From NCBI GenBank assembly GCA_003342895.1, contig PTFA01000024.1, positions 6,632,580-6,696,579 on the forward strand: a stretch of DNA of 64,000 nt, read 5' to 3'. The position numbers and the translations under genes are program-made. Under the pieces are notes generated by a model. It saw only the letters and a list, made by a program, of their open reading frames with translations. It was not told the DNA's origin and did no database searches. This document shows positions 21,666 to 34,200 of the stretch, one piece after another. This stretch comes from Casuarius casuarius (taxonomy: Eukaryota; Chordata; Aves; Casuariiformes; Casuariidae). The number at the start of each line of letters is the position of its first letter. Position 1 is the first letter of the stretch.

Positions 21666-22800
21666 GGGATATGAAGCACTGTTAAATTGCAATACAGGCC
21701 AGTCATTCATTTTAAAAACTTTTCTTTTTTCCCCTGCTTTGGCTAAAGCATCTGGATTCACAGGACAGCAGCATAAATGGTCTTCAGCTTAAAAAAGAGA
21801 CATGGGTATTTTATTTTAGATTGCTAGTCCAAAAAACTATGGATTTTAATACCGTCACCTACCATGGAGCCCTGCTCTTAAATAGATTGTTTGAGCATTT
21901 TAATAGAAAGCCATGATGTTTTGTATTTGTTTTCTAGGTAAAACATATAGATAAGGGCAGGTACTAAAAATGGACCATTTTCAAGGTTTTATTGTTCAAC
22001 CTGATCCTTTCAAAATGCACTAAAATGGTGTGCAAGCCAAATAAATGATCTATTTTCTTCAAAAATGGATTTTTTTGAAGGAGGAAATAGTATTTATTAA
22101 TGTTGATTTGCTTACTGAATCCTTGTGTAAAAGTGTTTGAAATGTTTGTAGACTGCTACAGCTGTGTTTGCAAACCTTTTTTTTCTGTAGACAACTGAAA
22201 ACATGGACATAAGTAAACTTATTTAAAAAAATCTCTGTGGACAAGCAGTGCCATCGAGTTTTCTTTTTTTTATCCCTTATGTGATTTTATGAGAGTTCAT
22301 TTGCTGCTGTGCTTGTGTACAGGAAAAAAAAAAGACTTAAGACACAGGTCAGTCCTGTTTGCTGCTAAGACTCTTTTTTCATGGCCTTGAAGACACAGAC
22401 AAAATTGCTTTAAGGATTAAAAAAAATATTTGGCAATTCGGGAAAACACATTTCCATTTTCATAAAATGTGAAGAGGATCCTTCTACCAGCCAATAATTT
22501 AATTAATGTTATCAGCTTGAACCTTACTTGAAGTCCTGCCATAGCTGGTAATGTACCATCTTATCCTGTTCAGGAAAGAACTATTTACATGGTAAAATGG
22601 AAACCACTGTTATTTATGATTTTGAAATAAAAAAAAAAATCAAAATTCAGACAAGTTTCTAAATTTTTTCTTACACTATACTTAGTTTGCAGTGTTCTTG
22701 ATTTAAATACAGAATTAATTATAACTTATTAGAATTTTATCTCTGTTCTTTGAAACATGTCTTTTTCAATGATTTTCCTTAACTGTCTATTTTTAATAAA
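21666..22800 (+). other. TUT7: TUT7 3' UTR with alternative poly(A) signals
   Basis: AATAAA hexamers occur at 22040-22045, 22626-22631 and 22795-22800. Which ones are used cannot be told from sequence, so the true 3' end may be any of these. Confidence 0.65.
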
Positions 22801-24719
22801 GGTAAAAGCTGGAATTTCCAAAGAGGCCTTAGGGAACTGGGATCCAAACTCCTACTTTGGGTTCCATCCCTCTGTAACCAGCCAACCATACATTTATATG
22901 TAACCATATAAATTTCTAGATATGCAGGTTTCCCAAAAAAATTCTTTTGTATTTCTTCCTCACCATATTTTCAAGCAAAATCTTAACCAGCAACAAACAG
23001 CAAGTAAGTTCAGCTTTCTTCTATAGTTTATTTTTTCATACAAAAATAAGTTGATTTTCTGCCTCAAAAGTAAGTTGTTTCTTGTACTTTTATTGATAAC
23101 CAAATGACGCAGATGCTGATGTTGTGTATGGAATGGCTTATTTAGCCCTCTGTTCAGAGCTAACTTCAGTCTTTGCTGATGGGAATGAAATGTGTAAACC
23201 TGTAAGGGACAACAGCATCATAGCATGTAAAGATGGAAGACATGTCTTAACAACAAAAATCAGATATATATATATATATACACACATACATACACCCTCT
23301 TCCATTTCTGTTATTTTGTGGTTTAACTGTGAAGCTTTCAACTATGAAATCTCTGAACCGACATTTGGGTGAAAACAAATTCTGCAGATTCCCAGTCCTC
23401 TCATTTTGAAGCTGCCGCTTCCTTATGAAACTACAAGTTTTATATTGTTAATATCTCAGAAAATAAACCCTCCACACTTGAGTTATATATTAAACTCTTA
23501 AACCAGTAACTAATAAATGCATTTGTTTGCCTAAGCAATATTTAAATAAGGTAGTGATAACTTATAATAGAATGATCTGTAACAGAATAAACACAGTTGA
23601 TGAGACGCACTCATCTGCTGGATTGATTAGTAAGGCTTAGTTTATTGCAAAATCTTAGGAAAGGGATTGATTTTGAACTTAAGTAAAGAAAAGCGAGTTA
23701 ATTCTTCATAACATTCTTGATATCCAAAATCCTGCTTGCCTCATGTGAGTATATTTTCAAGGTAACAACTCTCCACATTTTTAAAAAATTCTGAAAGGAG
23801 ACTACTGTATAAAAAGAAACTTTCTAGAAAAACAGTATCAAAACTAATAGTAATAAACTAATAGTTTACAACTAAGCTATGGCTAATAGTAATGAATACT
23901 AATAGTTTAGAAGATCAAAAAGCAAATGCTTTCTGTTGAACAGAACATATGCAGTCAGATTGCACTTAACTTAAATAATACGGTGGGACAGTAAGTGAGG
24001 CGATAGTACTATTCATTAGTGCTGCCTTTTCTTTTTATTATTTTTAAGGGCGCTGTTGTCTTGCTTCATAGCACTTCCCCATGCTCTTCACGTCTCTTTC
24101 CACAGTCACTATACATGTCTTGTGCTATGAGTAGCTAACAGTGCTGAAAAAAGGGAGGAGGAGAAGTTCTGTGTTTCAGATAGCAGCACAGTTAACCAGC
24201 TTTCTGGCTTCAAGCTTGCTGATCTTTCAGGTGGGTCAGACCTCCTTCAGGCCTGACCAGCCTGCCCTGCTGTGTACCTTGGGCAGGCGCCAGAGGTGAA
24301 AAGCATGCCTGAGCTCCGAGACCAGGCAGCAGTCGCTGTGCTGCTGCTGGGCCTAAATCCAGACGGGGAGCGAGAGAAGAGCAATTTTGAAGGGAAAGAA
24401 GAGACGGAGGAAAGATGATGCTACATGGGTACACAGTATGTGCCTTCATTATCCAGGTGCGATCTGTCAGCTTCAACCTGTCACACAGGTTAGTTTCCTG
24501 GTTTTAGGCATTTTACTGGACCATTTGTCCAAAGCTTAGCTGTTCCCTGTATGCGTTTTGCCTGAGGTCCAACGCTTAAAACCAAATAGCGTTATTCTAC
24601 GCTGTTCTCTCTAATAAATGTCGTCTTTGTTGACGCTTACTCTCTTCCAGAGGAGACTACAGCGTCAGGAGCAATGCCGGGGTTTTGGGAGGAGCTTGTG
24701 GGGTGGGACCGGACCAGGG
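22801..24719. other. TUT7-ISCA1 intergenic spacer
   Basis: Short spacer holding a TA/CA microsatellite at about 23262-23296. A small G+C-rich patch at 24230-24380 has no recognisable gene, although an antisense frame of 88 codons crosses it. Confidence 0.7.
23262..23296. repeat. (TA)n/(CA)n microsatellite
   Basis: About nine TA units followed by CACACATACATACAC, a compound simple repeat. Confidence 0.9.
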
Positions 24720-25140
24720 TTAGGAGCGAGCGCTTTCTCTGCGCGCAGCCCTCCGCCGTGCAACGGCCGGGCGCCGTTTGAAGCGCAGAGCGGCCCCTCC
24801 CCCACCGCCGCCTGGCAGCGGCCCGTAACGGCCGGCGCGGTGATGGCGCGCGGCCTCAGGCCGGCTCCGCCCGGCGCGGCTGCCTTGGCTGCGCGCAGAG
24901 CCTAGCCGCTCCCTTGGCCGTGCGCTGAGGGTGGCTCTGCTGCACGCTAACGGCCCGGCGCGGCCGGACCCTTCGGCGAGCTGCTCCCGCCTCGGGACCC
25001 GCGGTTCGGCCCCCGCCGCGCGGCCTGGGGCGGGAGGCGGGCCCGGCGGCGGCTGCCAATCACGCGCTGCTGCCCAATGGGGGCGGGCGGAGGAGGCGCG
25101 GCGCGCCGTGTGTCGTCACGGCGTCACGTCGGCGGTGTCC

Positions 25141-25167
25141 ATGGCGCAGGGGGGAGGCCGGGGCTGA
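25141..25167 (+). other. Short upstream ORF before ISCA1
   Basis: ATG GCG CAG to TGA encodes MAQGGGRG and ends 15 nt before the ISCA1 start codon. Its context is weak (T at -3, G at +4). It matters only if transcription starts upstream of 25141, which is plausible given the CCAAT boxes at 25056-25078. Confidence 0.4.
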
Positions 25168-25182
25168 GGGGAGCGCGGGGCC

Positions 25183-25263
25183 ATGGCCTCGTCGGTGGTG
25201 CGGGCCACGGTGCGCGCCGTGAGCAAGAGGAAGCTGCAGGCCACCCGCGCCGCCCTCACCCTG
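25183..25263 (+). CDS. ISCA1: ISCA1 coding exon 1
   Basis: Twenty-seven codons forming the mitochondrial presequence, inside the CpG island. It ends ...AALTL with donor GTCAGT, in phase 0. Confidence 0.96.
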
Positions 25264-28200
25264 GTCAGTGCGGCGGGGGCGGGCGCGGGCCCCTCCGGCC
25301 TCTGCCTTCGCCCCCGAGCAGTGGCGCCGGAGCTGCGCCACGGGCCGGGGAGCTGGGGAGGCCGCGGCGGGGGGCGCCGTTAGCCGCGCGGGGCTGCTGG
25401 GGAGGGGGGGAGCTGGGGGCGGGGGGGCTCCCGGCAGTCCGGGCCGCGCCCATGCGGGCGGGGGGAGCGCCGGGGCCGCCGCTTGGCGTGTTTTTGGGGG
25501 GCTTTTTGGGCAGCGGCCCCAAGAGATGTGCGTGGTGTCGGGGTAGGGACCCCGTGTCCGCAGAAACGGGCGCGGAGGTGGTTCCCAAGGGCGTCGCGTA
25601 TCGCTCTGCTGGTTGAGAAAGGGCTTTTGCTGGCGGCGGCTGTGCCGTGCTGTCGGGAGGGCCCACTGCAGGGGGGGCAGAGCACCCCACGCCGAGGGCG
25701 CGGGCGGAGTGCGTCTGCCTCGGTCGCTTGTCGGGGGGATCGTTCCTGTGCGCTAGTGATTCGGTAGCAATTGAGCATTAAGGCTGTTAACTAGAAAAGG
25801 TAATTAACACTGCTAACTAGTAAAGGTAAATCTAGTTGAAGTTCTTAGTGGCTCGGGAAACTTGTATGTAAGGGAAGGCTTTATATATACTTCGTGTACG
25901 TAGTCTTGCATTGCTGCAGCAACCAGATCTACGTGAGCTATGAATTTATCTGCTGTAAAGTCACAGTTCACCTCTAAGTCAGTGGGAAGAGAGGAGAAGG
26001 AGACATGCATTACAGACAAAAATCAGTATGGCACAGAAATGTTTATGCGACAGAAATCTGACTAGAACAGAACTACTTAAATTGTAGTAGTAGTTATGCC
26101 AAACAATCATATTAAGGACTGAAGTTCTTGCCCTATCTGCTGCCAGCAGGGATGAGGAGGGGAGTAAACAGTTACTGTATTTTGCATGGATTAGATTCAG
26201 GTGCTGTTTTTTACAGAAGAGTACATTAACGTAAGATCAGGCATCAGTTTCAAGTAGAACAAAGGTAGCCTGCGCTGACAGATGGCTGGTTCTGTAAGTG
26301 GACTTTGCAGACAGGAGACAAAGCTTAACTGTAAACTAAGATAAAATTTGATTGCACAGAGTTGGAATTAAAACTTCTTGCATTATTTGCAGTGTGTGAC
26401 TTGCATGTATTACAGCATGTGTAATATACTTAGGTCTATTTAAAAAAAAAAAAATTCAAACTGATGAATGCACTTGTGTTTTTCAGACTCCATCAGCGGT
26501 TCAGAAGATAAAACAGCTTCTTAAAGATAAACCTGAGCACGTAAGTGCAAACAGGGCCACCTTGTAGATTGTATTAAGGTAGCATTTCTGGCTAATCTAG
26601 TAGCTTGAAATAAATACTGAACAATTTAGAGATGTTCCTGTCTTTTTTTGGAGAGGAATGTATCAGCTTGTTTATCTGTCAAGCTTTAGTTCTGTATAAA
26701 AATGAAATCCTGAAAATGACTGACTGTGATGACTCTTCACTTTACAGTTATTTTTGAAATAGATAAAACTGAAAAAATTATTCAACCTTCAAAATACTTC
26801 TAATCTAGATTTTAATTAACTGTTCTAGCATGGCATAGGTGGTGACTTCTGGCAGGGCCAGAGATCTCCAACTGTTGATTTGAAGATGTAATTAAGTTCT
26901 TGAAGGAATTCTGGCTGTGAAATATATAACTATAATATTAGATTCATACTCATTGAAGATAGGTGTAATTCTTACGAACCCTGTCAGATAATGTATTTTT
27001 GTAAATGATAATCCACTTTTCACCAAGTAACTGATTGAACTTGTCATCTTTTCTTCTTGGGGAAAAACACATACAGTTTTCCTTCCTAGCATCATAAAAA
27101 CAAGCATTAGTTTTTTTCCTCACAGTAAGAGGAAGATTATTTGTTATTTAACTGTTGTACAAGACCTATTGTTTCTTTTCCTTCCTGCATCATGGCAACT
27201 GATGAGACTCTTCTTTTTAACATTTTAAACCATCCTAAGGAAGCCCTGAGCCTGCAGCTTAGCTGATCAGTCATCCCCTTGTTATAAAATGGTGTTTGTG
27301 GGGTTTTTTTTCCCTAGCCTATTGTTTCTAGCTGTTCTTGTAGAGACGAGTATTTAATCTGAAAAGAACACATGCTGCTTGTCTGAGATCCCACTTGATG
27401 ACATCTATTGATGCATTTTTGTCATAATACTTTTACAGAGGTTACTGTACTTTTCCTCTCTAATTATGTACTGAAGCATACATGTTTGAACAGAGGTGCA
27501 GATACTTTTGGAAGATTTCGTTTTCTGGTTCAAGTGTCCCTACAACCATTTCTCAGGTCTTTACTTACATAGATGTTCTTTTTGTCTGACATACAACATA
27601 ATATTGGATAATTGCAAATAATTAAAACATATTGACTAGGTTGGCCTTTAATGTTGATTACTGCAATAAATGAATGAACATACTTGCTAAAAAGGAGAGA
27701 GAGAGAGAGGATTGACTTTTAGGTAATTTTTTCAAAACTTTGGATCGAATGAAAATTTTCTGTAGCTATCATAGGAGTTGCATGAAAATTTAGTAACTGC
27801 CCTTGGCTTGGTGTCACAAGTTCACGATTAAGTTACTGTCAGTAATCTTAAAATATTGTCTGACCTAACATTTGAATAAACTTTGATTTGAAGTCACAAA
27901 AATATCTGTCTTCAGAATTTAACTCTGACTTTTATGGTATTGAGTACCTACAGAAGTGCTGATAGTTGATTACTTTAAAACTTTTTTTAACACGCTTTAG
28001 GGCTTTGGCCACTATAGCAAACATCCGATATGTGACTTACTGCTAGTATAAATAAAATGATTATTAATAACAGCAGAAGTGGTAATGACAAGTATAACTA
28101 GACACAACTGATGTATTCTTGCGGTACTGTCACTTTCACGTAAAATGTGCAGTAACATAGAACAAGCATAGCATGGAATGAAGAGACAGATTTTTGCCAA

Positions 28201-31058
28201 TACCAACCCAGATGAGAGTTATAAAATGAGTAATAAATATTTATGATTTGTGGTCTCTTACCTTGGTAGTCAGTTTGTAAAAGAGGAAAATGTTACTTTC
28301 TAATCTGTTAGGCTTCTGTTTTAGCACTGAGTTTGAGGCAGGGAGGAATAAATACCAGCATTTTGTTGTTATTCATACTTTTTATCTTTGTGTTCCAGAA
28401 GATGTTTAAAACATCATTAATGTTTTATTTCAGGTAGGCGTGAAAGTAGGTGTTCGTACAAGAGGATGCAATGGACTTTCTTATACATTAGAATATACGA
28501 AATCAAAAGGAGACTCTGATGAAGAAGTAGTTCAAGATGGTGAGTTTTTGATAGTGTAAAGTGAAACTGTGTGGTGGTGGGAGGGAAGAATAACTTAATT
28601 GTAACTTTGCCAAGGGATAGGTTAGAAATTCTTTGAAGTAACAAGTTACAGAGGCAGAAGTCCTAGCATTCTGTTAAAAGAATTTTTGCCTTAGGTTTTT
28701 GTTGTGAAGATGTAGAAGTAACTGGTTAGTTAAAATCCATAGATTTGCAATGGAAATGAAAGTTGGATCAAAGATAAACCTCATTTCCTGTCCATGTTGG
28801 ATTAACTTGGAGTTCTCTAGGATAACAACAAAAGAGTCTGTGTACTGGGTGAGAATAGGTGGTCTAGCCTATTATTCCCACCTTTGGAGGTGGCCAGAAG
28901 CAGATACTTAGAGTATAAAACAAGGCATATCTAGAAAAATACTTTATCAGCATACCTAAAATAATCTTGGAAAGATAAAAATTTTCTGCAAGGAGTTTTC
29001 CAGTCAGTATTCTCTAATAACTAGCATTATACTTTGTTAACTTTAAAAATTAGTTTTAATCTCTTCATGCTTTTGATCTTGACATTGTGACAATTAATTC
29101 CATAACTTTAATTAAGCAATATGTTGAAAACTTTTCTTTTTTTTAATGCTGGCATTTAAGCTTGCCGCCTGATGATTTTATTGAGCATCTCATCATAGGT
29201 CTGTTGTTAAAGTACTGAATAATTATACCATAGATCTTTCTAATTTTTATAGAAACTTCTATTGGTGGACTTTATGTCAAGCTTGGATTTTTACAGAGGC
29301 ATAATAATGTTTTTCTTGGTCTCCATTTGATCTCTGTTTCTCTTCTTAAAAATTCCTAAAATTGTTTGGTTTTTTTAGACCTTGTTGAACTTTGCTATGT
29401 TTAAATCCAGGGGGATTATTTTTAATCTGGTGGCAAAATCAGAGATTAGAGTAAGAGTGGGATATCACGGTTTCCTTCACACAGAAGCTGTGCTCCTTGG
29501 CAGAGCCTGTCTCTTAGCTGCTTTGAAAGTATCTGTGACCAACTCATAAATTTTATTCTCTTGCAGAGAGAATTAGTTGGAACTTGAGCAAATAATTAAA
29601 TTGAGCTGGGGTAGATGAGATCACGAATGCCATCTAATTTTGCAGGAGCCTAATTTCAGTCTAGTCCTAACTTCAAATTTAGCTGGCTCCTGGAGTTTCC
29701 CCTTCTGCTGGACTCCAGGGCTGCTCAGGCTTTAGGGGAATTGAAAACAATTTTTTGGAAGGCAGTTCCTGGCTTGGATCTTCAGGGAGATGAAAGCATT
29801 TTGCCACTGTTATAACAGAGGCCTTAAACTCCAGAGCCGGACAGTATTTCAGATATGTCTGTGTGCTTTCTGTTTTGTTTTGGTTGTTTCAAGACAGCTT
29901 TTGGCTGAAGACTGACTTTTGAATAGCTCTGTGCTCAGTGAGCTGGTGGCTTTGGATCTCAGCCCAACTTTTCTGACTTTTAAATAGCAAGCGCTGATGT
30001 TTAATACAGAAATGTGATTCTGCTTCGAGGACCAGGTTCATGAAATCTTTCATTAGATTTATCCTTCCCTGTCTATTACTGTCCAAGTTGGCCAAAAATT
30101 GTGCAGGTTCAGCTTGGTTGCTCACAAACTTGAGCTGTGTTAGTAACATGTTCTGTCTCAATTTCTATGATGAAATAGCTTTCCAAAAATATTTCATGAA
30201 ACTTAATGGTTTTTTTGTTGCTGCTACTGATACTATTTTTTATTTTTATTATTTCCTAGTCAGTGAGTGGTCAGCTAAACCAGTCCATTCATGCTAACCC
30301 CTTCATATCAGACTCACAGTTTTAAAGTTCAGTAACTTTCCAGGTTGATAGATACTTTGCATACTTTAAAAAAGGGAGCTCTTTTTAGCTTCTGAAATGA
30401 ATTACTAGTTCTCAATCCTTAAAGGTAACTGTATCTTCAAAAGTTCACACATTTGCCTTGGTGTAAGACTGTGTGTTGCTAATAATTTACATAGACTTTG
30501 GCAGAGCAAGGGACTGTCTTTGAGATAGGGGTTCCTCGGTTTGATTTTTAGGAGTTTTTTTGGCATTTTGTTGGGTGCACAGACTTTAAGAACATTAGGA
30601 AATAGGTTACTGATTAATGCATGGGAAAGCAAGTATCAAAGGTGAATTTAATTCCCAAGTTCTACACCTTTTGGCCTAGGTATCATGATTTTAAATCCAT
30701 GAAAAAAAAATACATACATGAATACCAGTACTATACTGTTCATGGAGCTTTATAGGAAGAGCAAAAAAGTCCCATCTTAGGCTGGTGAAATCAAGTTATA
30801 TTGATGGACTTTGTATTTAGCTTTCATTTTAATCACTGGTTGAAGTGCAGGTTCAAAGTAAATGATGAACAGTTTGGCTGTATGTAACTTTGTTGTTATT
30901 GTTTTCAAGGGGTTAGAGTGTTTATTGAGAAGAAAGCACAGCTGACACTTCTAGGAACAGAAATGGACTATGTAGAAGACAAACTGTCCAGTGAATTTGT
31001 CTTCAATAATCCAAACATCAAAGGAACGTGTGGCTGTGGAGAAAGCTTTAACATATGA
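25183..31058 (+). CDS. ISCA1: ISCA1, mitochondrial iron-sulfur cluster assembly 1
   Basis: ISCA1 is an A-type Fe-S carrier that works with ISCA2 and IBA57 in the mitochondrial matrix to make [4Fe-4S] clusters for enzymes such as aconitase and lipoate synthase (family knowledge). The CDS joins 25183-25263, 26487-26540, 28434-28539 and 30910-31058. All splice sites are GT-AG and in phase, giving 129 residues, the same length as human ISCA1. The Arg/Lys-rich, acid-free N-terminus (MASSVVRATVRAVSKRKLQA) fits a mitochondrial targeting signal. The three conserved cluster-binding cysteines are present: one in TRGCNGLSYT and two in GTCGCGES. The ATG at 25183 has a good context (GGGGCCATGG). Confidence 0.98.
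25264..26486 (+). other. ISCA1 intron 1
   Basis: The first 480 bp are CpG-island sequence; the rest is ordinary A+T-rich intron. The long frames on both strands here reflect the scarcity of stop codons in G+C-rich DNA, not genes. Confidence 0.8.
26487..26540 (+). CDS. ISCA1: ISCA1 coding exon 2
   Basis: Eighteen codons, TPSAVQKIKQLLKDKPEH, the start of the A-type carrier domain. Acceptor TTTCAG, donor GTAAGT. Confidence 0.97.
26541..28433 (+). other. ISCA1 intron 2
   Basis: It holds a short GA repeat near 27695-27710 and nothing else I recognise. Confidence 0.7.
28434..28539 (+). CDS. ISCA1: ISCA1 coding exon 3
   Basis: VGVKVGVRTRGCNGLSYTLE and on to VVQD, containing the first cluster-binding cysteine. 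It ends after one base of a Gly codon, with donor GTGAGT. Confidence 0.97.
28540..30909 (+). other. ISCA1 intron 3
   Basis: A 2.4 kb intron. An antisense frame of 90 codons at 29889-30161 has no recognisable homology or splice context. I see no repeat family. Confidence 0.7.
30910..31058 (+). CDS. ISCA1: ISCA1 coding exon 4 and stop
   Basis: Encodes GVRVFIEKKAQLTLLGTEMD through GTCGCGESFNI and TGA. It carries the C-terminal CGC pair of cluster ligands. Confidence 0.97.
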
Positions 31059-31181
31059 AATCTCAGGACTGTTACTTTGACTTTGAACACCACAAAACAC
31101 TTACTGAGTATGTGGCTTTCAAAAGCAAATGTGTTTTCTTCAGGTTCTTAGGCTGTGTAAAGCGTGGATGCCGTTAAGGAA

Positions 31182-31187
31182 AATAAA
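31182..31187 (+). terminator. ISCA1: ISCA1 poly(A) signal
   Basis: AATAAA 124 nt after the stop codon, giving a short 3' UTR of roughly 150 nt. Confidence 0.8.
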
Positions 31188-31209
31188 GTTAATTCATTTT
31201 GAAAAAGTA

Positions 31210-34200
31210 AATCGTGTGTTAAATTCCAGCACTGATGTGTTTATGCTGTAATTTGTGGTGAATTGGGATCCAGAAGGTAAGAGCAGTAAGTGCTGTAGCA
31301 TTTCTGTATTTTCATATACGAAGGAAATAAAATCTCACTGTTCTTTTCCTTTGTCGTTTTCTTTGTCCGCTCCCCTCATACTTTCCAATCCAAAACCCAT
31401 GTGCAGGAATATATCGCCTATGTATTCTGCTTTGATTTGAAAAGAAATACCATTTATATGTTTGTGTGTTTATGGATACTTATATGCAGACACACTGAGC
31501 TTCAGAATTCACTATGATTATGTAGATGCGTATTCTGTTTTTTAGGTTTCAGATGCTTTCATGTTTCTATGCATAGGTTTTCTGGTGGTTTATTTTCCCA
31601 TAAGTCTAAAGAAGTCCAGAAAAGAAGTTCATGTGCTATTTCAGCAGCGGTTCAAAATGTGCTAACCCAATCCTGTACCTTGCCTTGTTGAAGGCACAGT
31701 CTCTGATGTCGTTGAAAAGTGGTTTTCGAAAACATACAGTTAAAATATATTCAGGCATAGAAGTATTAAAGCAGAATACACACAGGCCTTGTTTCTCACA
31801 TCTCTGTTGTTTCTCTTCATCTTGCTTGACTTAAATTGCCAAACTGGTAAATCTGCTTCCAAACTCTGATTCCCACTGTTCACAGAATGTATGTGTTCTC
31901 CTATGCTGTCTGCACCAGAAGCTGTTTTTTGAGAGAGAAAGTAATTTTCATTAGCTTTTTGTAGTCATGTTTGTTCCTAATTTTGCTACAACTTGGACTT
32001 TATTTAGTAACTGAGTAGGAACCAGGGTTTTTCACTTATAAAACTTGTGGTAATTTCTGTTTGACTTCTGTCTTGAGATTAACTTGGTAACAGGAAAACC
32101 ATTTGTAATTTAAAAAGGCTTCTATGTAAAACTTGTTTAAAATTAATCCTATCAGTAATTAAAATTTTATTTATAGGAGGCCATTTTTTCTTTGGAAATT
32201 AAACTTACTTATTTTCTCCTAGCAAGAATTTTCCTTTTCCAAAGCAGTGTTTTTCAAGGTGATAAGTCTTCAGCACTTATTCCACTGGTGCTCTGGCAGA
32301 AGTGTAAACCTCTCTCCTGGGCTTCTCACAAGCTGGTATGATAGAAATAGCTTTCCATCCTCTTATCCTCCTGTTTCCCTGATTGTCCAAAGATGGTGTG
32401 CAGCTAGGCTACTCACTTGTGCAGAAGAAAAGACAATGTACCTGTCTGGGCAACTGATCTCAACAGTTACTCAAAAGGTAGAAATAAAAAGTAGTGGACA
32501 ACAGGGACATGGATATTATATTCAAAGATAGGAGGACATTGACATGGGAGTGAACAGACTATTTAAGGCAGGAGGTTGGAAGTCCAGAGGTCACATTGGT
32601 CTGGAGAGTTGCTCATAGACATATGTGTTTGACAGCTTTGGAAGAGTGATGTACTGAAGGTGTAGGGATGCAGCTAGGTAGACCTGGCTTGGGGTAAAGG
32701 CGCAGAGGAAGACTAAAAATGAAAAAAAAACAAAAAGAATCACTCTTGATATATCTTATGTAGTGCACAGGAATAGAAGGATAGAATTTCCACAGGTGTA
32801 GTTTAATATTAAATACTTGAATTTAATTGTATATCACCTTTTGATGTAAAAACACTGATTTTCTTTTATTAGTCAACTGTTGTACACAATTGCTTTATTT
32901 TATATAGTAATTCAGGAAGAACTGGTAATACAGGGGCTAGGTGAATTTATAATGCCATAAGTCCTTCAGTCTTGCCAAAAAATCTAGTGAATGTGATAGA
33001 GCTCAACTTGTATGTCTAAAACTCCAAGTTGAGGGCATTTCTTCAAATTGCATTTCTCTGCTTCTTATTAGAAGATAAAGACTATGAATGTAGCACTGGT
33101 GGTTGCCAAGAGTGCTGTTATTTTATTCATTTAATGTGGTTTTGGGTTTTTCTTAGGCCTTTGGCATGTTTAGCATTCCTTTTCATGTGTGTTGTGTGTA
33201 TGCCCTGAATGAAAGTTTGCACTTTCATACTCCATGAAATAATTTCCTAAGAGTTGTCAGTTTACTAAAACACTTAATGCACAGTGTGTTGAAGTAAACC
33301 TCTGTAGAAGTGCTGGTAACAGTTACATAGTAGCATTGTTTTGTTGATTGGTCCATTATAATTTTGTGCAATACTGTATGTAGAGTTCTTGGTTATAATA
33401 ATAAATATTGCCTGTTGGTAAACATGAAATACTCCTCTTGAAATGATTCTGTTTACAATAATAAACAAGTGCTACTGAGGGGTGGGAGGAAGCATGGAGG
33501 GAGATCGGGCTTCTAATTGGGGAATCACAGAGGTACAACATTATTATTACCTAAAGTAATATTATTGTAAAATATTAAATATTTCCAAGTATTAAGTGTT
33601 GGATTAGTTTAGCAATGTATTATGAAAATTTGTTTACTAAATTAACTATGTACAGGAAAGTATTTTGACATCTTTCTTGGAAAGGTTGGTGATGAATGCC
33701 TGAAGTTATTAAACTTTTCCACACACTATTCTTAGGGTAAAATTCTATTAGGCAGAGGCTTATTTCAAAAACTTCCATATGCCAAAAATCTATTTTGGTA
33801 CATTTTAGCGAGGGGAAGATGATTCTGTTCAAAGTAACTGTTGGCATAAAAGTGTGTGTGGGGGGGGTTGTTTTTCTTTTCTTTTTCTTTTCTTTTTTTT
33901 CCCTTCTCCCTACACCTAGGCAATTTGAGTGGGAGAATTAACAAAATATCCTGACCATTCCACAACAATGCTGCATGATGTTACTAATATGCCTTAGTGT
34001 ATCATGTTTATGCTACATTTTGGGTCTTTTTCTTTTCACCTTTAAAGCTAAATTCCCTTTTCCTGTTATGTGAAGATTCTGAATAACGGGCAGAAAGTAA
34101 ATATGCTTTGTAAATATGCTAGGGTTCATCAATGAAGTTGTATATTCATGGGAGAGTGAGCAAAATACTTCATGTAGTTGGGAGCCTGGAAATGCAACAT

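Larger units (their letters stand above)
24720..25740 (+). promoter_or_regulatory. ISCA1: CpG island, ISCA1 promoter
   Basis: Very G+C-rich, with frequent CpG in an otherwise A+T-rich region, spanning the first ISCA1 exon. CCAAT boxes lie at 25056-25060 and 25074-25078. Two CGTCACG motifs (CRE/ATF half-site type) lie at 25114-25120 and 25122-25128. There is no TATA box. This is a typical housekeeping promoter. Confidence 0.85.

Noticed and set aside
24618..25778. Many overlapping long ORFs on both strands
   Set aside because: They lie in the ISCA1 CpG island, where stop codons are rare. Apart from the ISCA1 first exon, none shows homology or splice logic.
29889..30161. Antisense ORF of 90 codons in ISCA1 intron 3
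   Set aside because: Looks protein-like but has no recognised family and no supporting signals.
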